Part shown: positions 1-10,079 of the stretch, piece by piece
Layout: every line of letters starts with the position of its first letter
How positions within the stretch are numbered: position 1 is the first letter of the stretch
DNA from: Vibrio porteresiae DSM 19223
GTDB lineage: Bacteria > Pseudomonadota > Gammaproteobacteria > Enterobacterales > Vibrionaceae
Direction: 5' to 3'
DNA length: 64,000 bases
Assembly: GCF_024347055.1 (NCBI RefSeq)
Contig: NZ_AP024895.1
Coordinates: 62,001 to 126,000, forward strand
Program-made: the position numbers and the translations under genes
The notes under the pieces: model-generated
Database searches by the model: none
The model's input: only the letters and a program-made list of their open reading frames with translations
What the model was told of the DNA's origin: nothing

Positions 1-2070
<2,070 letters not shown>

Positions 2071-2154
2071 ACAACACCAAAAGGGTTTTGTAGGACTCGA
2101 TTAAGACACTTGAATTGTGTTGAGACTTGAAACAGCTTTCTAAATTAAAGAATT

Positions 2155-2272
2155 TGCTTGGCGACCATAGCGATTTGGACCCACCTGATTCCATGCCGAA
2201 CTCAGAAGTGAAACAAATTAGCGCCGATGGTAGTGTGGGGTTTCCCCATGTGAGAGTAGGACATCGCCAGGC
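2155..2272 (+). rRNA. rrf: 5S ribosomal RNA
   Basis: Begins TGCTTGGCGACCATAGCG and ends in CATCGCCAGGC, so the two ends pair in the closing helix. The conserved loop ACTCAGAAGTGAAAC lies in the middle and the length of about 118 is normal. It follows 23S after an 85-base spacer, as expected for an rrn operon. Confidence 0.96.
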
Positions 2273-2281
2273 TTTAATACT

Positions 2282-2307
2282 GCTTTTAGGTCTTAAGATC
2301 TAAAAGC
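2282..2307. repeat. Near-perfect inverted repeat between 5S rRNA and tRNA-Ser
   Basis: A 26-base almost self-complementary stretch (GCTTTTAG ... CTAAAAGC, with TCTTAAGA at its centre). It is not followed by a T-run, so it is more likely an RNA-processing stem or a weak pause site than an intrinsic terminator. It may be processed from an rrn precursor that also carries the tRNA. Confidence 0.6.
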
Positions 2308-2361
2308 GAAACTGAAGAACTAGCATTATTTAAGTAAGACTATTCTTTAGTGACAATTTGT

Positions 2362-2452
2362 GGAGAGATGGCTGAGTGGTTGAAAGCACCGGTCTTGAAA
2401 ACCGGCATACGTTAATAGCGTATCTAGGGTTCAAATCCCTATCTCTCCGCCA
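2362..2452 (+). tRNA. tRNA-Ser(UGA)
   Basis: A 91-base class II tRNA with encoded CCA. Acceptor arms GGAGAGA/TCTCTCC pair fully. The anticodon loop CTTGAAA is closed by a CCGGT/ACCGG stem and gives anticodon TGA. A long variable arm (TACGTTAATAGCGTA) and T-loop GTTCAAAT are present. It lies 90 bases after 5S and may be rrn-distal or separately transcribed; no strong promoter was identified between them. Confidence 0.96.
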
Positions 2453-2460
2453 CATTGGAA

Positions 2461-2490
2461 AAGCCCGCTGAGAAATCAGCGGGCTTTTTT
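2461..2490 (+). terminator. Intrinsic terminator after tRNA-Ser
   Basis: Stem AAGCCCGCTGA / TCAGCGGGCTT with a GAAA loop and a following T-run, eight bases after the tRNA CCA end. Confidence 0.92.
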
Positions 2491-2574
2491 CATATCTACA
2501 GCAAACGCATGGGCATGAAAAAAGCCAATCGTATTGGATTGGCTGACGGTATTCTTGAGTTTGCAGAACAGAGC

Positions 2575-3468
2575 CTAGCTAACGATACTGCGTTTTGCAG
2601 TAACTTCCTTCCATAACGCTCTTACCAACGGGTCATCCAACTGAGAGCGCTTACAACAGACACCCAGTTTGAATGGTTTAATCGGCGCGACAGAGAGGCG
2701 CTGGATTTTGTCACGCACTGGGCTATTGTTGATTACTACATCGGGAGCGATCCCTACGCCACATCCCAACGATACCATGCTGACTAAAGCTTCATTACCG
2801 GCAATTTGAGCATAGATGTTTGGCTTCACTTTCATTTTTTTGAACCAATTATCCGCACGTTCTCGTGATGTCCCGGTTTGCGGAAGAATAAAAGGAATCT
2901 TGCTCCAGTCTGGGTGCTCTTTTTGTAACTCTTCAACAAAACTGCTGATCCCTGCAGGACCTATAAACGACAGCGGTATTTCGCTAATAGTGGCGAACTC
3001 TACTTTGGAAGGTAGTTGATCAGGCATTGCCGATATCGCAATATCAGCCTCATCAGTCAGCACCTTCTCAATGGCTAGTGCTGGGTCACCTGTGAGCAGT
3101 TTAAACTCGATAAAGGGGTGTTTGAGGCGAAATGAGCTAAGCAGTTCGGGTAGATGACTGTAACTTGCTGTCACCGAACAAAAGAGGCGAATTTCACCTT
3201 TCAAATCGGCGTCTTCATTATTAATGGATACTTGAAACTCTTTCCAGTCGTTGACGATTCGCATCGCAACAGGAAGTAACTGAGAACCTATTGGCGTTAG
3301 TTCAACACTGCGGTTATCACGAACAAAAAGCGGATGCCCTACATCTTGCTCTAACTTCTGTACTTGACGACTGAGTGCCGATGGGCTGACGTGCATCGCT
3401 GCGGCCGTTTTACTAAAGTTGCGGCTCTCACATAGATTGAGGAAGAGCTTAAGTGTCTTGATGTTCAT
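2575..3468 (-). CDS. ilvY: LysR-family transcriptional activator IlvY
   Basis: Activator of ilvC in branched-chain amino acid synthesis; in E. coli it responds to acetolactate-type inducers. The product is about 297 residues. The N-terminal LysR helix-turn-helix includes MHVSPSALSRQVQKLEQDVG, followed by FVRDNRSVELTPIG and the substrate-binding fold with FCSVTASYSHLPELL, all close to E. coli IlvY as I remember it. The start at 3468 (MNIKTLKLF) is preferred over the ATG at 3483 because AAGGA lies at the right spacing before it and it matches the family N-terminus. It is divergent from ilvC, with an operator in the shared gap. Confidence 0.93.
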   Translation of the reverse strand: MNIKTLKLFLNLCESRNFSKTAAAMHVSPSALSRQVQKLEQDVGHPLFVRDNRSVELTPIGSQLLPVAMRIVNDWKEFQVSINNEDADLKGEIRLFCSVTASYSHLPELLSSFRLKHPFIEFKLLTGDPALAIEKVLTDEADIAISAMPDQLPSKVEFATISEIPLSFIGPAGISSFVEELQKEHPDWSKIPFILPQTGTSRERADNWFKKMKVKPNIYAQIAGNEALVSMVSLGCGVGIAPDVVINNSPVRDKIQRLSVAPIKPFKLGVCCKRSQLDDPLVRALWKEVTAKRSIVS

Positions 3469-3483
3469 CCTATTCCTTATCAT

Positions 3484-3500
3484 GTTGCATTTATTGCAAC
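3484..3500. promoter_or_regulatory. IlvY-type operator in the ilvY-ilvC gap
   Basis: Perfect inverted repeat GTTGCA-N5-TGCAAC just upstream of the ilvY start and about 115 bases before ilvC. LysR proteins bind T-N11-A dyads of this kind, and the IlvY operator of enterics has similar TTGC/GCAA arms. The site would let IlvY repress itself and activate ilvC. Confidence 0.65.
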
Positions 3501-3615
3501 AACTAATTGTGAATATATCACTTTAAGCAATCCTCTGTCTGAATTAGTATGAATTTATTCGGTGCCACATTAAGAGCACCCAGAAAGACGGAAAGTATCA
3601 AAGGAGCATCCAATT

Positions 3616-5100
3616 ATGGCGAACTATTTCAATACCTTGAATTTACGCGAGAAGTTAGACCAACTAGGTCGTTGTCGTTTTATGGCACGTGAAGAATTTG
3701 CAAACGAAGCTGACTATCTCAAAGGTAAAAAAGTCGTCATCGTCGGTTGTGGTGCTCAAGGTCTTAACCAAGGCTTGAACATGCGTGATTCTGGCCTAGA
3801 CGTTTCTTACGCGTTGCGTGCAGCTGCGATTGCTGAAAAACGTCAATCTTTCAAAAATGCGAAAGACAATGGCTTTGTGGTTGGCACTTATGAAGAGCTA
3901 ATCCCACAAGCTGACTTGGTGATGAACCTGACACCAGACAAACAGCACAGCAATGTAGTTGAAACTATCATGCCGCTGATGAAAAAAGGCGCTGCACTTG
4001 GCTACTCTCATGGCTTCAACATGGTTGAAGAAGGCATGCAGATTCGTGAAGACATCACCGTTGTGATGGTTGCACCTAAATGTCCTGGTACAGAAGTTCG
4101 TGAAGAATACAAACGTGGCTTTGGTGTTCCAACTCTTGTTGCTGTTCACCCAGCGAACGATCCAAATGGCGACGGTCTAGAAATCGCTAAAGCTTGGGCT
4201 GCTGCAACTGGTGGTCACCGTGCTGGCTGTCTACAATCTTCTTTCGTTGCTGAAGTAAAATCTGACTTAATGGGCGAACAAACCATTCTATGTGGCATGC
4301 TACAAGCTGGTTCTATCGTTTGTTATGAAAAAATGATCGCTGATGGTATCGATGCCGCTTACGCTGGTAAACTACTGCAGTTCGGTTGGGAAACTATCAC
4401 TGAAGCGCTGAAATTCGGTGGCATCAGCCACATGATGGATCGCCTATCTAACCCAGCGAAAATCAAAGCATTTGAGCTTTCTGAAGAGCTAAAAGGTCTT
4501 TTGAAACCTCTTTACTACAAACACATGGATGACATCATCTCTGGTCACTTCTCATCAACTATGATGGCTGACTGGGCGAATGACGATGCAAACCTACTTG
4601 GCTGGCGTGCAGAAACTGCAGAAACTGGTTTTGAAAACTACCCAGAATCTAATGTAAAAATTGCAGAACAAGAATACTTCGATAACGGTATTTTGATGGT
4701 GGCTATGGTTCGTGCTGGGATTGAACTAGCATTTGAAGCGATGACTGCTTCAGGCATCATTGCAGAATCAGCTTACTACGAATCACTACATGAACTACCA
4801 CTGATTGCGAATACTATCGCTCGTAAACGTCTATACGAAATGAACGTGGTAATTTCAGATACTGCTGAATACGGTAACTACCTATTCTCTAACGTTGCAA
4901 CTCCACTGCTACGTGAGAAATTCATGCCTAACGTATCAACTGATGTGATTGGTAAAGGCCTAGCTTCTGCTTCTAACCACGTTGACAACACTCGTCTAAT
5001 CGAAGTGAACCATGCACTACGTCAACACCCAGTTGAACAAGTGGGTGAAAAACTGCGCGGTTACATGAAAGACATGAAACGCATCGCTGTAGGCGACTAA
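3616..5100 (+). CDS. ilvC: Ketol-acid reductoisomerase, class II (long form)
   Basis: Converts acetolactate and acetohydroxybutyrate to the dihydroxy acids in valine and isoleucine synthesis, using NADPH and Mg2+ in the cytoplasm. At 494 residues it is the long class II form of enterics and vibrios. The Rossmann motif GCGAQG is at residues 44-49, followed by ALRAAAIAEKRQSF, which carries the NADP-binding basic residues. APKCPGTEVREEY and the duplicated C-terminal knotted domain (EQTILCGMLQAGS, EYFDNGILMVAMVRAG) are present. AAGGAGC precedes the ATG. It is monocistronic, with a terminator at 5172. Confidence 0.98.
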   Translation: MANYFNTLNLREKLDQLGRCRFMAREEFANEADYLKGKKVVIVGCGAQGLNQGLNMRDSGLDVSYALRAAAIAEKRQSFKNAKDNGFVVGTYEELIPQADLVMNLTPDKQHSNVVETIMPLMKKGAALGYSHGFNMVEEGMQIREDITVVMVAPKCPGTEVREEYKRGFGVPTLVAVHPANDPNGDGLEIAKAWAAATGGHRAGCLQSSFVAEVKSDLMGEQTILCGMLQAGSIVCYEKMIADGIDAAYAGKLLQFGWETITEALKFGGISHMMDRLSNPAKIKAFELSEELKGLLKPLYYKHMDDIISGHFSSTMMADWANDDANLLGWRAETAETGFENYPESNVKIAEQEYFDNGILMVAMVRAGIELAFEAMTASGIIAESAYYESLHELPLIANTIARKRLYEMNVVISDTAEYGNYLFSNVATPLLREKFMPNVSTDVIGKGLASASNHVDNTRLIEVNHALRQHPVEQVGEKLRGYMKDMKRIAVGD

Positions 5101-5171
5101 TTTAAAGTAGCCTTATCCGCCAATGAGATAAGGCACTATCAAAATAAAAAGTAAACACAACATAGTAAGAC

Positions 5172-5201
5172 AAAAGGCTTGGTCAATGACCAAGCCTTTT
5201 T
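5172..5201 (+). terminator. Intrinsic terminator after ilvC
   Basis: Stem AAAAGGCTTGGTC / GACCAAGCCTTTT with a short AAT loop and a T-rich tail, about 70 bases after the ilvC stop. Confidence 0.9.
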
Positions 5202-5247
5202 ATTTGTAGCGTTTAACGCAGATGATAAAGCGATTTTAGCGCCGCAA

Positions 5248-5505
5248 TTATTCGTCTTTGGTGGCTAGCTTGGCTTCAATCTCAGCCAGCTTCTTTTCCA
5301 TCTCGGTCAATTTTTGACGAGTACGAAGCAGCACTTGAGTTTGCACATCAAACTCTTCACGGCTGACTACATCGAGTTTGTTCAATTGGCCTTGAATCAC
5401 TTGACGGACTTTTTGTTCAACGTCTGCGCCTAACTCTTTGACTGGTTGCGGCATAGATTCATGAATTTGTTTCGCAATTTGCTCTAGTTTCTTTGGATCA
5501 AACAT
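5248..5505 (-). CDS. ubiK: UbiK/YqiC ubiquinone biosynthesis accessory factor
   Basis: Small (85 residues) membrane-fusogenic, trimeric coiled-coil protein that assists aerobic ubiquinone synthesis with UbiJ in enterics. It begins MFDPKKLEQIAKQIHESMPQ, the family signature, followed by an amphipathic helix. The C-terminus (about residues 52-83) is a charged coiled coil (LTEMEKKLAEIEAKLA). A GGAGT-like ribosome site (AGGAGTACCTCGA) precedes the ATG. It stands alone between ilvC and the RND genes, as I recall in V. cholerae. Confidence 0.9.
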   Translation of the reverse strand: MFDPKKLEQIAKQIHESMPQPVKELGADVEQKVRQVIQGQLNKLDVVSREEFDVQTQVLLRTRQKLTEMEKKLAEIEAKLATKDE

Positions 5506-5572
5506 TCGAGGTACTCCTATCCTTTATTGTTGCATTCTATGCAATTCAGAGGGGAAAGTCGTCAGTCACGAT

Positions 5573-5600
5573 AAAAAAAAGGCCACTTAGTGGCCTTTGG
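5573..5600 (-). terminator. Intrinsic terminator of the vexAB-like operon
   Basis: Read on the minus strand: stem AAAGGCCAC / GTGGCCTTT followed by a run of eight T. It lies just beyond the stop codon of the RND gene at 5628. Confidence 0.9.
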
Positions 5601-5627
5601 AATATCACCGAGTCATTCATAAAACAT

Positions 5628-8600
5628 CTATTTTTTATGATGGTGGGAGGCTAAAGCTTCATCAATACGCGCTAGCTTTTCGAGATCTTTATCTTCCACA
5701 AACACGGGCAGTGGTTTGTGTTTCTCAGCCAAGTAGCTATAGATGACCGGCAGAACAAACAAGGTGAAAATGGTACCAATCCCAAGACCTGCCACAATAA
5801 CGATACCGATACTAAAGCGCTGTTCTGCTCCAGCACCGGTGGCGTACATCAGCGGTATCAGACCGGCAATCATGGAACCTGTTGTCATGAGGATTGGACG
5901 CAAACGTACTTTGGCGGCATGCATAACCGCATCAATACGTGAGCGTTTGTTATGTAACTGTTCTTCTTTAGCAACTTCACAGATCAAAATACCGTGCTTG
6001 GTAATCAAGCCAATTAAGGTAATCAGGCCAACCTGTGAGTAGATATTCATGGTGGCAGCTCCCCAAGCAAGCGCAATCAAGGCACCGCAAATCGCAAGTG
6101 GCACCGAAACCATGATGACCAATGGGTCGCGTAACGATTCAAATTGGATCGCTAGAACCAAGAAAATCACCGCTAAAGCGAGAGCGAATGTCGCGTATAA
6201 CGCACTTCCTTCCGTTACGTATTGGCGAGCTTCACCCATGTAATCGTGACTATAGCCTTTCGGTAAATCGGTTTTAGCCACATCTTCAAACCAGCTCACT
6301 GCATCACCCATGGCAATCCCTGGTGTTGGAACGGCACCAATGGTGGCAGAATTAAGCTGATTAAAGTGTGGCAGTGAACGCGGTGCAGCCACGACATCAA
6401 TCGATACTAAACTACCTAGTGAAATAAGCTCACCGTCATTGGCTCGCACGTAGTATTGCTTCATCGACTCTGGGTTAAGGCGCCATTTACGTTCTACTTG
6501 TGGAATCACTTCGTAAGAACGACCGTTCAAATCGATACGGTTAACATAGCCATCTGCCATCATAGTCGATAGCGTGGTCGCAATGTCTTGCATGGTGACA
6601 CCATAGGCACCTGCTTTGTCTTTATCGATCTGAATTTTCATCGTGGCAGAGTCAAAGTTCAGATCCAGATTCGAATACACAAACTTAGGATCGCGCGATA
6701 CCTTAGCCAAGATGTCGCTCGCAATCGTAAATAAGCTCTCAAATGAGTTTGGTGTGGTAATGACAAACTGAATCGGCAGCCCTGAGCCTGCACCTGGCAG
6801 TTCGGGCATTTGGAAGGCAGTTACCGCCATACCGGGAATATCTTTGATTAAGTTTGAAACACGTTGAGTGATATCACTTTGCCCGGTTTCACGCTCACTC
6901 CAAGGAACTAAAGAGGCAATACCTAGTGCTTGGTTAGTATTGGGTACGCCGGTAAACACCTGTGCAAATTGCACTTCAGGTTGTTCAGAAAGGACCTTAT
7001 TGACATCGTGCATCGTATTAGACATGTAATCTAGGTTAGCGTTGGAGGATGCGGTGCCAAGCAACATCACAACGCCTTTGTCTTCTGCTGGTGCCAATTC
7101 ACTAGGAATAAAACGAAACAGTAACGGCAAACTGAGAAATGCGATGGCAGCAAATCCAAGTACAACTGGACGATGTTGCATCACGGCATGCAGCATGCGA
7201 TCGTAACGTTGCGTCAATTTATCTAAGGTGCGATGCACTGCTTGTTCAAAACGCGACGGCTCTGCTTTGCTGCGTAGCATTTTTGCACACATCATTGGCG
7301 ATAGAGTGAGTGCGACTATCCCAGACACAAATACTGAGCCTGCCAGCGTTAATGCAAATTCCTTAAATAGCGATCCGGTTACACCACCCATTAGCGCAAT
7401 CGGTGCGTACACTGCAGCCAGTGAGAGAGTCATGGCAATAACCGGAATCGCAATTTCGCGAGTACCGATGATCGCGGCTCTAAATGGCGATTGTCCTTCT
7501 TTGATATGACGGTCAACGTTTTCAAGAACCACGATGGCGTCATCGACCACTAGACCGATGGCTAGCACCATAGCTAGTAGTGTCATCAGGTTCCAAGAAA
7601 ATCCTAACGCTTGCATCACCATGGCTACGCCAATCAATGACAGCGGAATGGTGACGATAGGAATCAACACGGCACGTAACGACCCTAGGAACAGGGTAAT
7701 AACGATCAATACAATGACAGCGGCTTCAACGATGGTTTTAATCACCTCATGAATCGATTCATTAATAGCAATCGTTGAGTCGTACAATACGTTCATTTCG
7801 ATATTGCTTGGCATGTTGCGTTTTAACTCCGGTAGAGTCTTTAGCACATCTTTAGCAATATTGATCGGGTTCGCGCTTGGCGTCGCATTGATGGCCGCTA
7901 CAACAGCTTCATTGCCATTCGCACTTGCTCGATAGGTATCGTGGCTTTTAGCCAGAGAGACCTTGGCAATGTCTTGGAGACGAATCACACGACCGTTGTC
8001 GTTTCTCACCACCAGTCTTTCTAGCTCTGTCGTATCCGATACCTGCGTATTGGCATCACCGTTATACAACACGTATTCGCCAGTCGCTTGACCCGCAGCA
8101 GATTGATAGTTGTTGGCGCTAAGCACGCTCATGACATCGGTTGCTGTCAGTTTCAATGCCGCCATTTTGGCCGGATCTAACCAGACGCGCAGGGCGTATT
8201 TCATCCCGCCGTACAGGTCTATGCCACCGACACCATTAATCGAATAGAGCTGAGGGTTGACTACACGCTCTAGGTAATCGGTGATTTGACTAGAGTTCAG
8301 CTCAGGGCTGGTAAAGCCGATATACATAACCGCAGTTGTTGAACCGGTCGACATCGTAACACTCGGGTCTTCCGCTTCACGAGGTAGCTGAGAACGCACC
8401 GAGTTGGTTTTGGCCAATACGTCGGCCAAAGCTGCATTTGGGTTGGTATTGAGCTTCATCGTGACGGTGATCGTCGATAAGCCCAATACAGACTGAGATG
8501 TCACATAATCAATATTGTCTGCTTGAGCAATCGCCTGCTCTAACGGTTGGGTGATAAAACCTTGAATTAGGTCCGCACTTGCCCCGTAGTAGCTGGTTGT

Positions 8601-8741
8601 CACCGTAATGACCGTATTGGTCATATCTGGGTATTCTCGCACCTGCATTTTGAACACCGCTTGCAATCCCAATAACGCGATCAGAAAACTGATCGAAATT
8701 GAGAGCACGGGGCGTTTTATAAAAATATCAGTGAAACGCAT
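5628..8741 (-). CDS. vexB: RND efflux pump inner-membrane transporter (VexB-like)
   Basis: Proton-driven HAE1-type drug and bile efflux transporter of 1037 residues, the usual RND length. It starts MRFTDIFIKRPVLSISISF, with the first transmembrane helix. TM4 carries the proton-relay pair in LAIGLVVDDAIVVLENV (about residues 398-414), and TM10 contains the expected Lys in GLITKHGILICEVAKEE. Two large periplasmic loops lie after TM1 and TM7. The start is eight bases after the stop of the adaptor gene, so the two are one operon. The vexB name rests on sequence resemblance and on the position next to ubiK/ilvC; it presumably uses an unlinked TolC. No outer-membrane gene is beside it. Confidence 0.82.
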   Translation of the reverse strand: MRFTDIFIKRPVLSISISFLIALLGLQAVFKMQVREYPDMTNTVITVTTSYYGASADLIQGFITQPLEQAIAQADNIDYVTSQSVLGLSTITVTMKLNTNPNAALADVLAKTNSVRSQLPREAEDPSVTMSTGSTTAVMYIGFTSPELNSSQITDYLERVVNPQLYSINGVGGIDLYGGMKYALRVWLDPAKMAALKLTATDVMSVLSANNYQSAAGQATGEYVLYNGDANTQVSDTTELERLVVRNDNGRVIRLQDIAKVSLAKSHDTYRASANGNEAVVAAINATPSANPINIAKDVLKTLPELKRNMPSNIEMNVLYDSTIAINESIHEVIKTIVEAAVIVLIVITLFLGSLRAVLIPIVTIPLSLIGVAMVMQALGFSWNLMTLLAMVLAIGLVVDDAIVVLENVDRHIKEGQSPFRAAIIGTREIAIPVIAMTLSLAAVYAPIALMGGVTGSLFKEFALTLAGSVFVSGIVALTLSPMMCAKMLRSKAEPSRFEQAVHRTLDKLTQRYDRMLHAVMQHRPVVLGFAAIAFLSLPLLFRFIPSELAPAEDKGVVMLLGTASSNANLDYMSNTMHDVNKVLSEQPEVQFAQVFTGVPNTNQALGIASLVPWSERETGQSDITQRVSNLIKDIPGMAVTAFQMPELPGAGSGLPIQFVITTPNSFESLFTIASDILAKVSRDPKFVYSNLDLNFDSATMKIQIDKDKAGAYGVTMQDIATTLSTMMADGYVNRIDLNGRSYEVIPQVERKWRLNPESMKQYYVRANDGELISLGSLVSIDVVAAPRSLPHFNQLNSATIGAVPTPGIAMGDAVSWFEDVAKTDLPKGYSHDYMGEARQYVTEGSALYATFALALAVIFLVLAIQFESLRDPLVIMVSVPLAICGALIALAWGAATMNIYSQVGLITLIGLITKHGILICEVAKEEQLHNKRSRIDAVMHAAKVRLRPILMTTGSMIAGLIPLMYATGAGAEQRFSIGIVIVAGLGIGTIFTLFVLPVIYSYLAEKHKPLPVFVEDKDLEKLARIDEALASHHHKK

Positions 8742-8749
8742 ACAAGCTC

Positions 8750-9856
8750 CTAAAGCATAGGGGTTTGGCTAGGTGTTGCTGTGGCGTTGCTCTCAACCAC
8801 GTGTACTTTCACACCGTTACTAAGACGTACTTGGCCGGATGTCACGATCTGCTCGCCAGATTTCACTCCTGAGAGAATATGAGCCACGTCATGAACACGT
8901 TCACCCACTTTAACCACACGCTGCTCAACTCGTTTTACGCCTTCTTTTTCGGTGATGACGTAGATGCTATCGCCATATAGGGTGTACGTGATGGCGGTTT
9001 GCGGCAGAGAAATTTGGTCTTTTAACGCGGGGAGCAGGATGCTTGCCCGTGCAAACATGCCACTACGCAGTAAACCGTCACTGTTTGGAATGTTAGCTTG
9101 TACTTCAATCAACCCGCTTTGCTCGCTGACTGCAGGTTCAATCGCGGTAATGGCACCACGAAATGTTTTATCTGCATAGGCATCAACGGTAATGTCGATA
9201 GCTTGATCAAGATGAATTCGGGAAATATCGGTTTGTGGAACGGTGAAACGTAAACGCATCATACTGATATCTTCAAGGCGCACGATGCTTGTTCCTGGTT
9301 GGACATATTGTCCCAAAAACACATTGCGAATACCGACGATACCAGCAAATGGAGCTTGAATTTCACGACGGTCAATAGTGGCTTTTAGGCTTTCAATATC
9401 CGCATTTAGAGACAAATATTCCGCTTTAGCATCATCAAACGCTTCTTGAGATACGGCGCCACGGTCGTACAACCCTTTGTAACGTTCATACTTCGCTTTT
9501 GCTGCTGGTAAGCGCGCTTGAGAGCTAGCTAAGGTTGCTTGTTCTACCGATGAATCGAGAACGAGGAGAGGCTGGTTTGGGGTCACATTAGTGCCGGATT
9601 CAAATAAGATCTCTTTAATCACGCCACTGCTTTGTGATGTCAGCGTTACCCCTTGATTAGGTTCAATAAAACCAATGGCTTGAATCACGGGAGACCAGGC
9701 TTCCGCTTTCGCCGTTGTCATCGTAATAGGAAAGTCTGGTTCAGGTTGATTGGCCAGATAATTGCTGATCATGTGCTGTTTAAAGAGATTAAAACCTATC
9801 ACGCTACCGAACAGCAGTACGGCGATAAGTAACATAATCAGGGTCCACTTTTTCAT
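8750..9856 (-). CDS. vexA: RND periplasmic adaptor (VexA-like membrane fusion protein)
   Basis: Adaptor linking the RND pump to an outer-membrane channel; about 368 residues from the start chosen here. The sequence has one N-terminal membrane anchor (MKKWTLIMLLIAVLLFGSVI), a biotinyl-lipoyl half motif (VTLTSQSSGVIKEILF), an alpha-helical hairpin (about residues 85-150), the second half motif IQAPFAGIVGIR-like (EIQAPFAGIVG), and beta-barrel and membrane-proximal domains. A longer frame opens at 9982 inside the operator palindrome; the start at 9856 is chosen for CGGAG ten bases upstream and for the anchor beginning there. It has no lipobox. Confidence 0.83.
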   Translation of the reverse strand: MKKWTLIMLLIAVLLFGSVIGFNLFKQHMISNYLANQPEPDFPITMTTAKAEAWSPVIQAIGFIEPNQGVTLTSQSSGVIKEILFESGTNVTPNQPLLVLDSSVEQATLASSQARLPAAKAKYERYKGLYDRGAVSQEAFDDAKAEYLSLNADIESLKATIDRREIQAPFAGIVGIRNVFLGQYVQPGTSIVRLEDISMMRLRFTVPQTDISRIHLDQAIDITVDAYADKTFRGAITAIEPAVSEQSGLIEVQANIPNSDGLLRSGMFARASILLPALKDQISLPQTAITYTLYGDSIYVITEKEGVKRVEQRVVKVGERVHDVAHILSGVKSGEQIVTSGQVRLSNGVKVHVVESNATATPSQTPML

Positions 9857-9970
9857 TGGAAAACTCCGATAATTGAAATAGATAAGTCTATTTACGTCCT
9901 GAACTGATCGATGACATACCGATTCGTTAGGTGAATAGGGCTCGTCATTATAGTTCAAATAACCACCTAC

Positions 9971-9994
9971 TTTACAATACATGTGTACAGTAAA
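9971..9994. promoter_or_regulatory. 24-bp TetR-type operator between vexA and rep
   Basis: Interrupted palindrome TTTAC-nn-TACA-nn-TGTA-nn-GTAAA, with all 18 specified positions symmetric. Length and TACA/TGTA core resemble AcrR-class TetR operators. It lies 115 bases upstream of the vexA start and 86 upstream of rep. I recall that V. cholerae vexAB is controlled by the TetR protein VexR encoded with it; no such gene is here, so the operator's partner must be encoded elsewhere. Confidence 0.6.
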
Positions 9995-10079
9995 AAGTAA
10001 AAAATTATGTCAGTTCTGCATGGCAACTCCTAGCCAGTGCCATTATCATTAGCGGCCTAAGAAGAGGAATAAGTACGAT

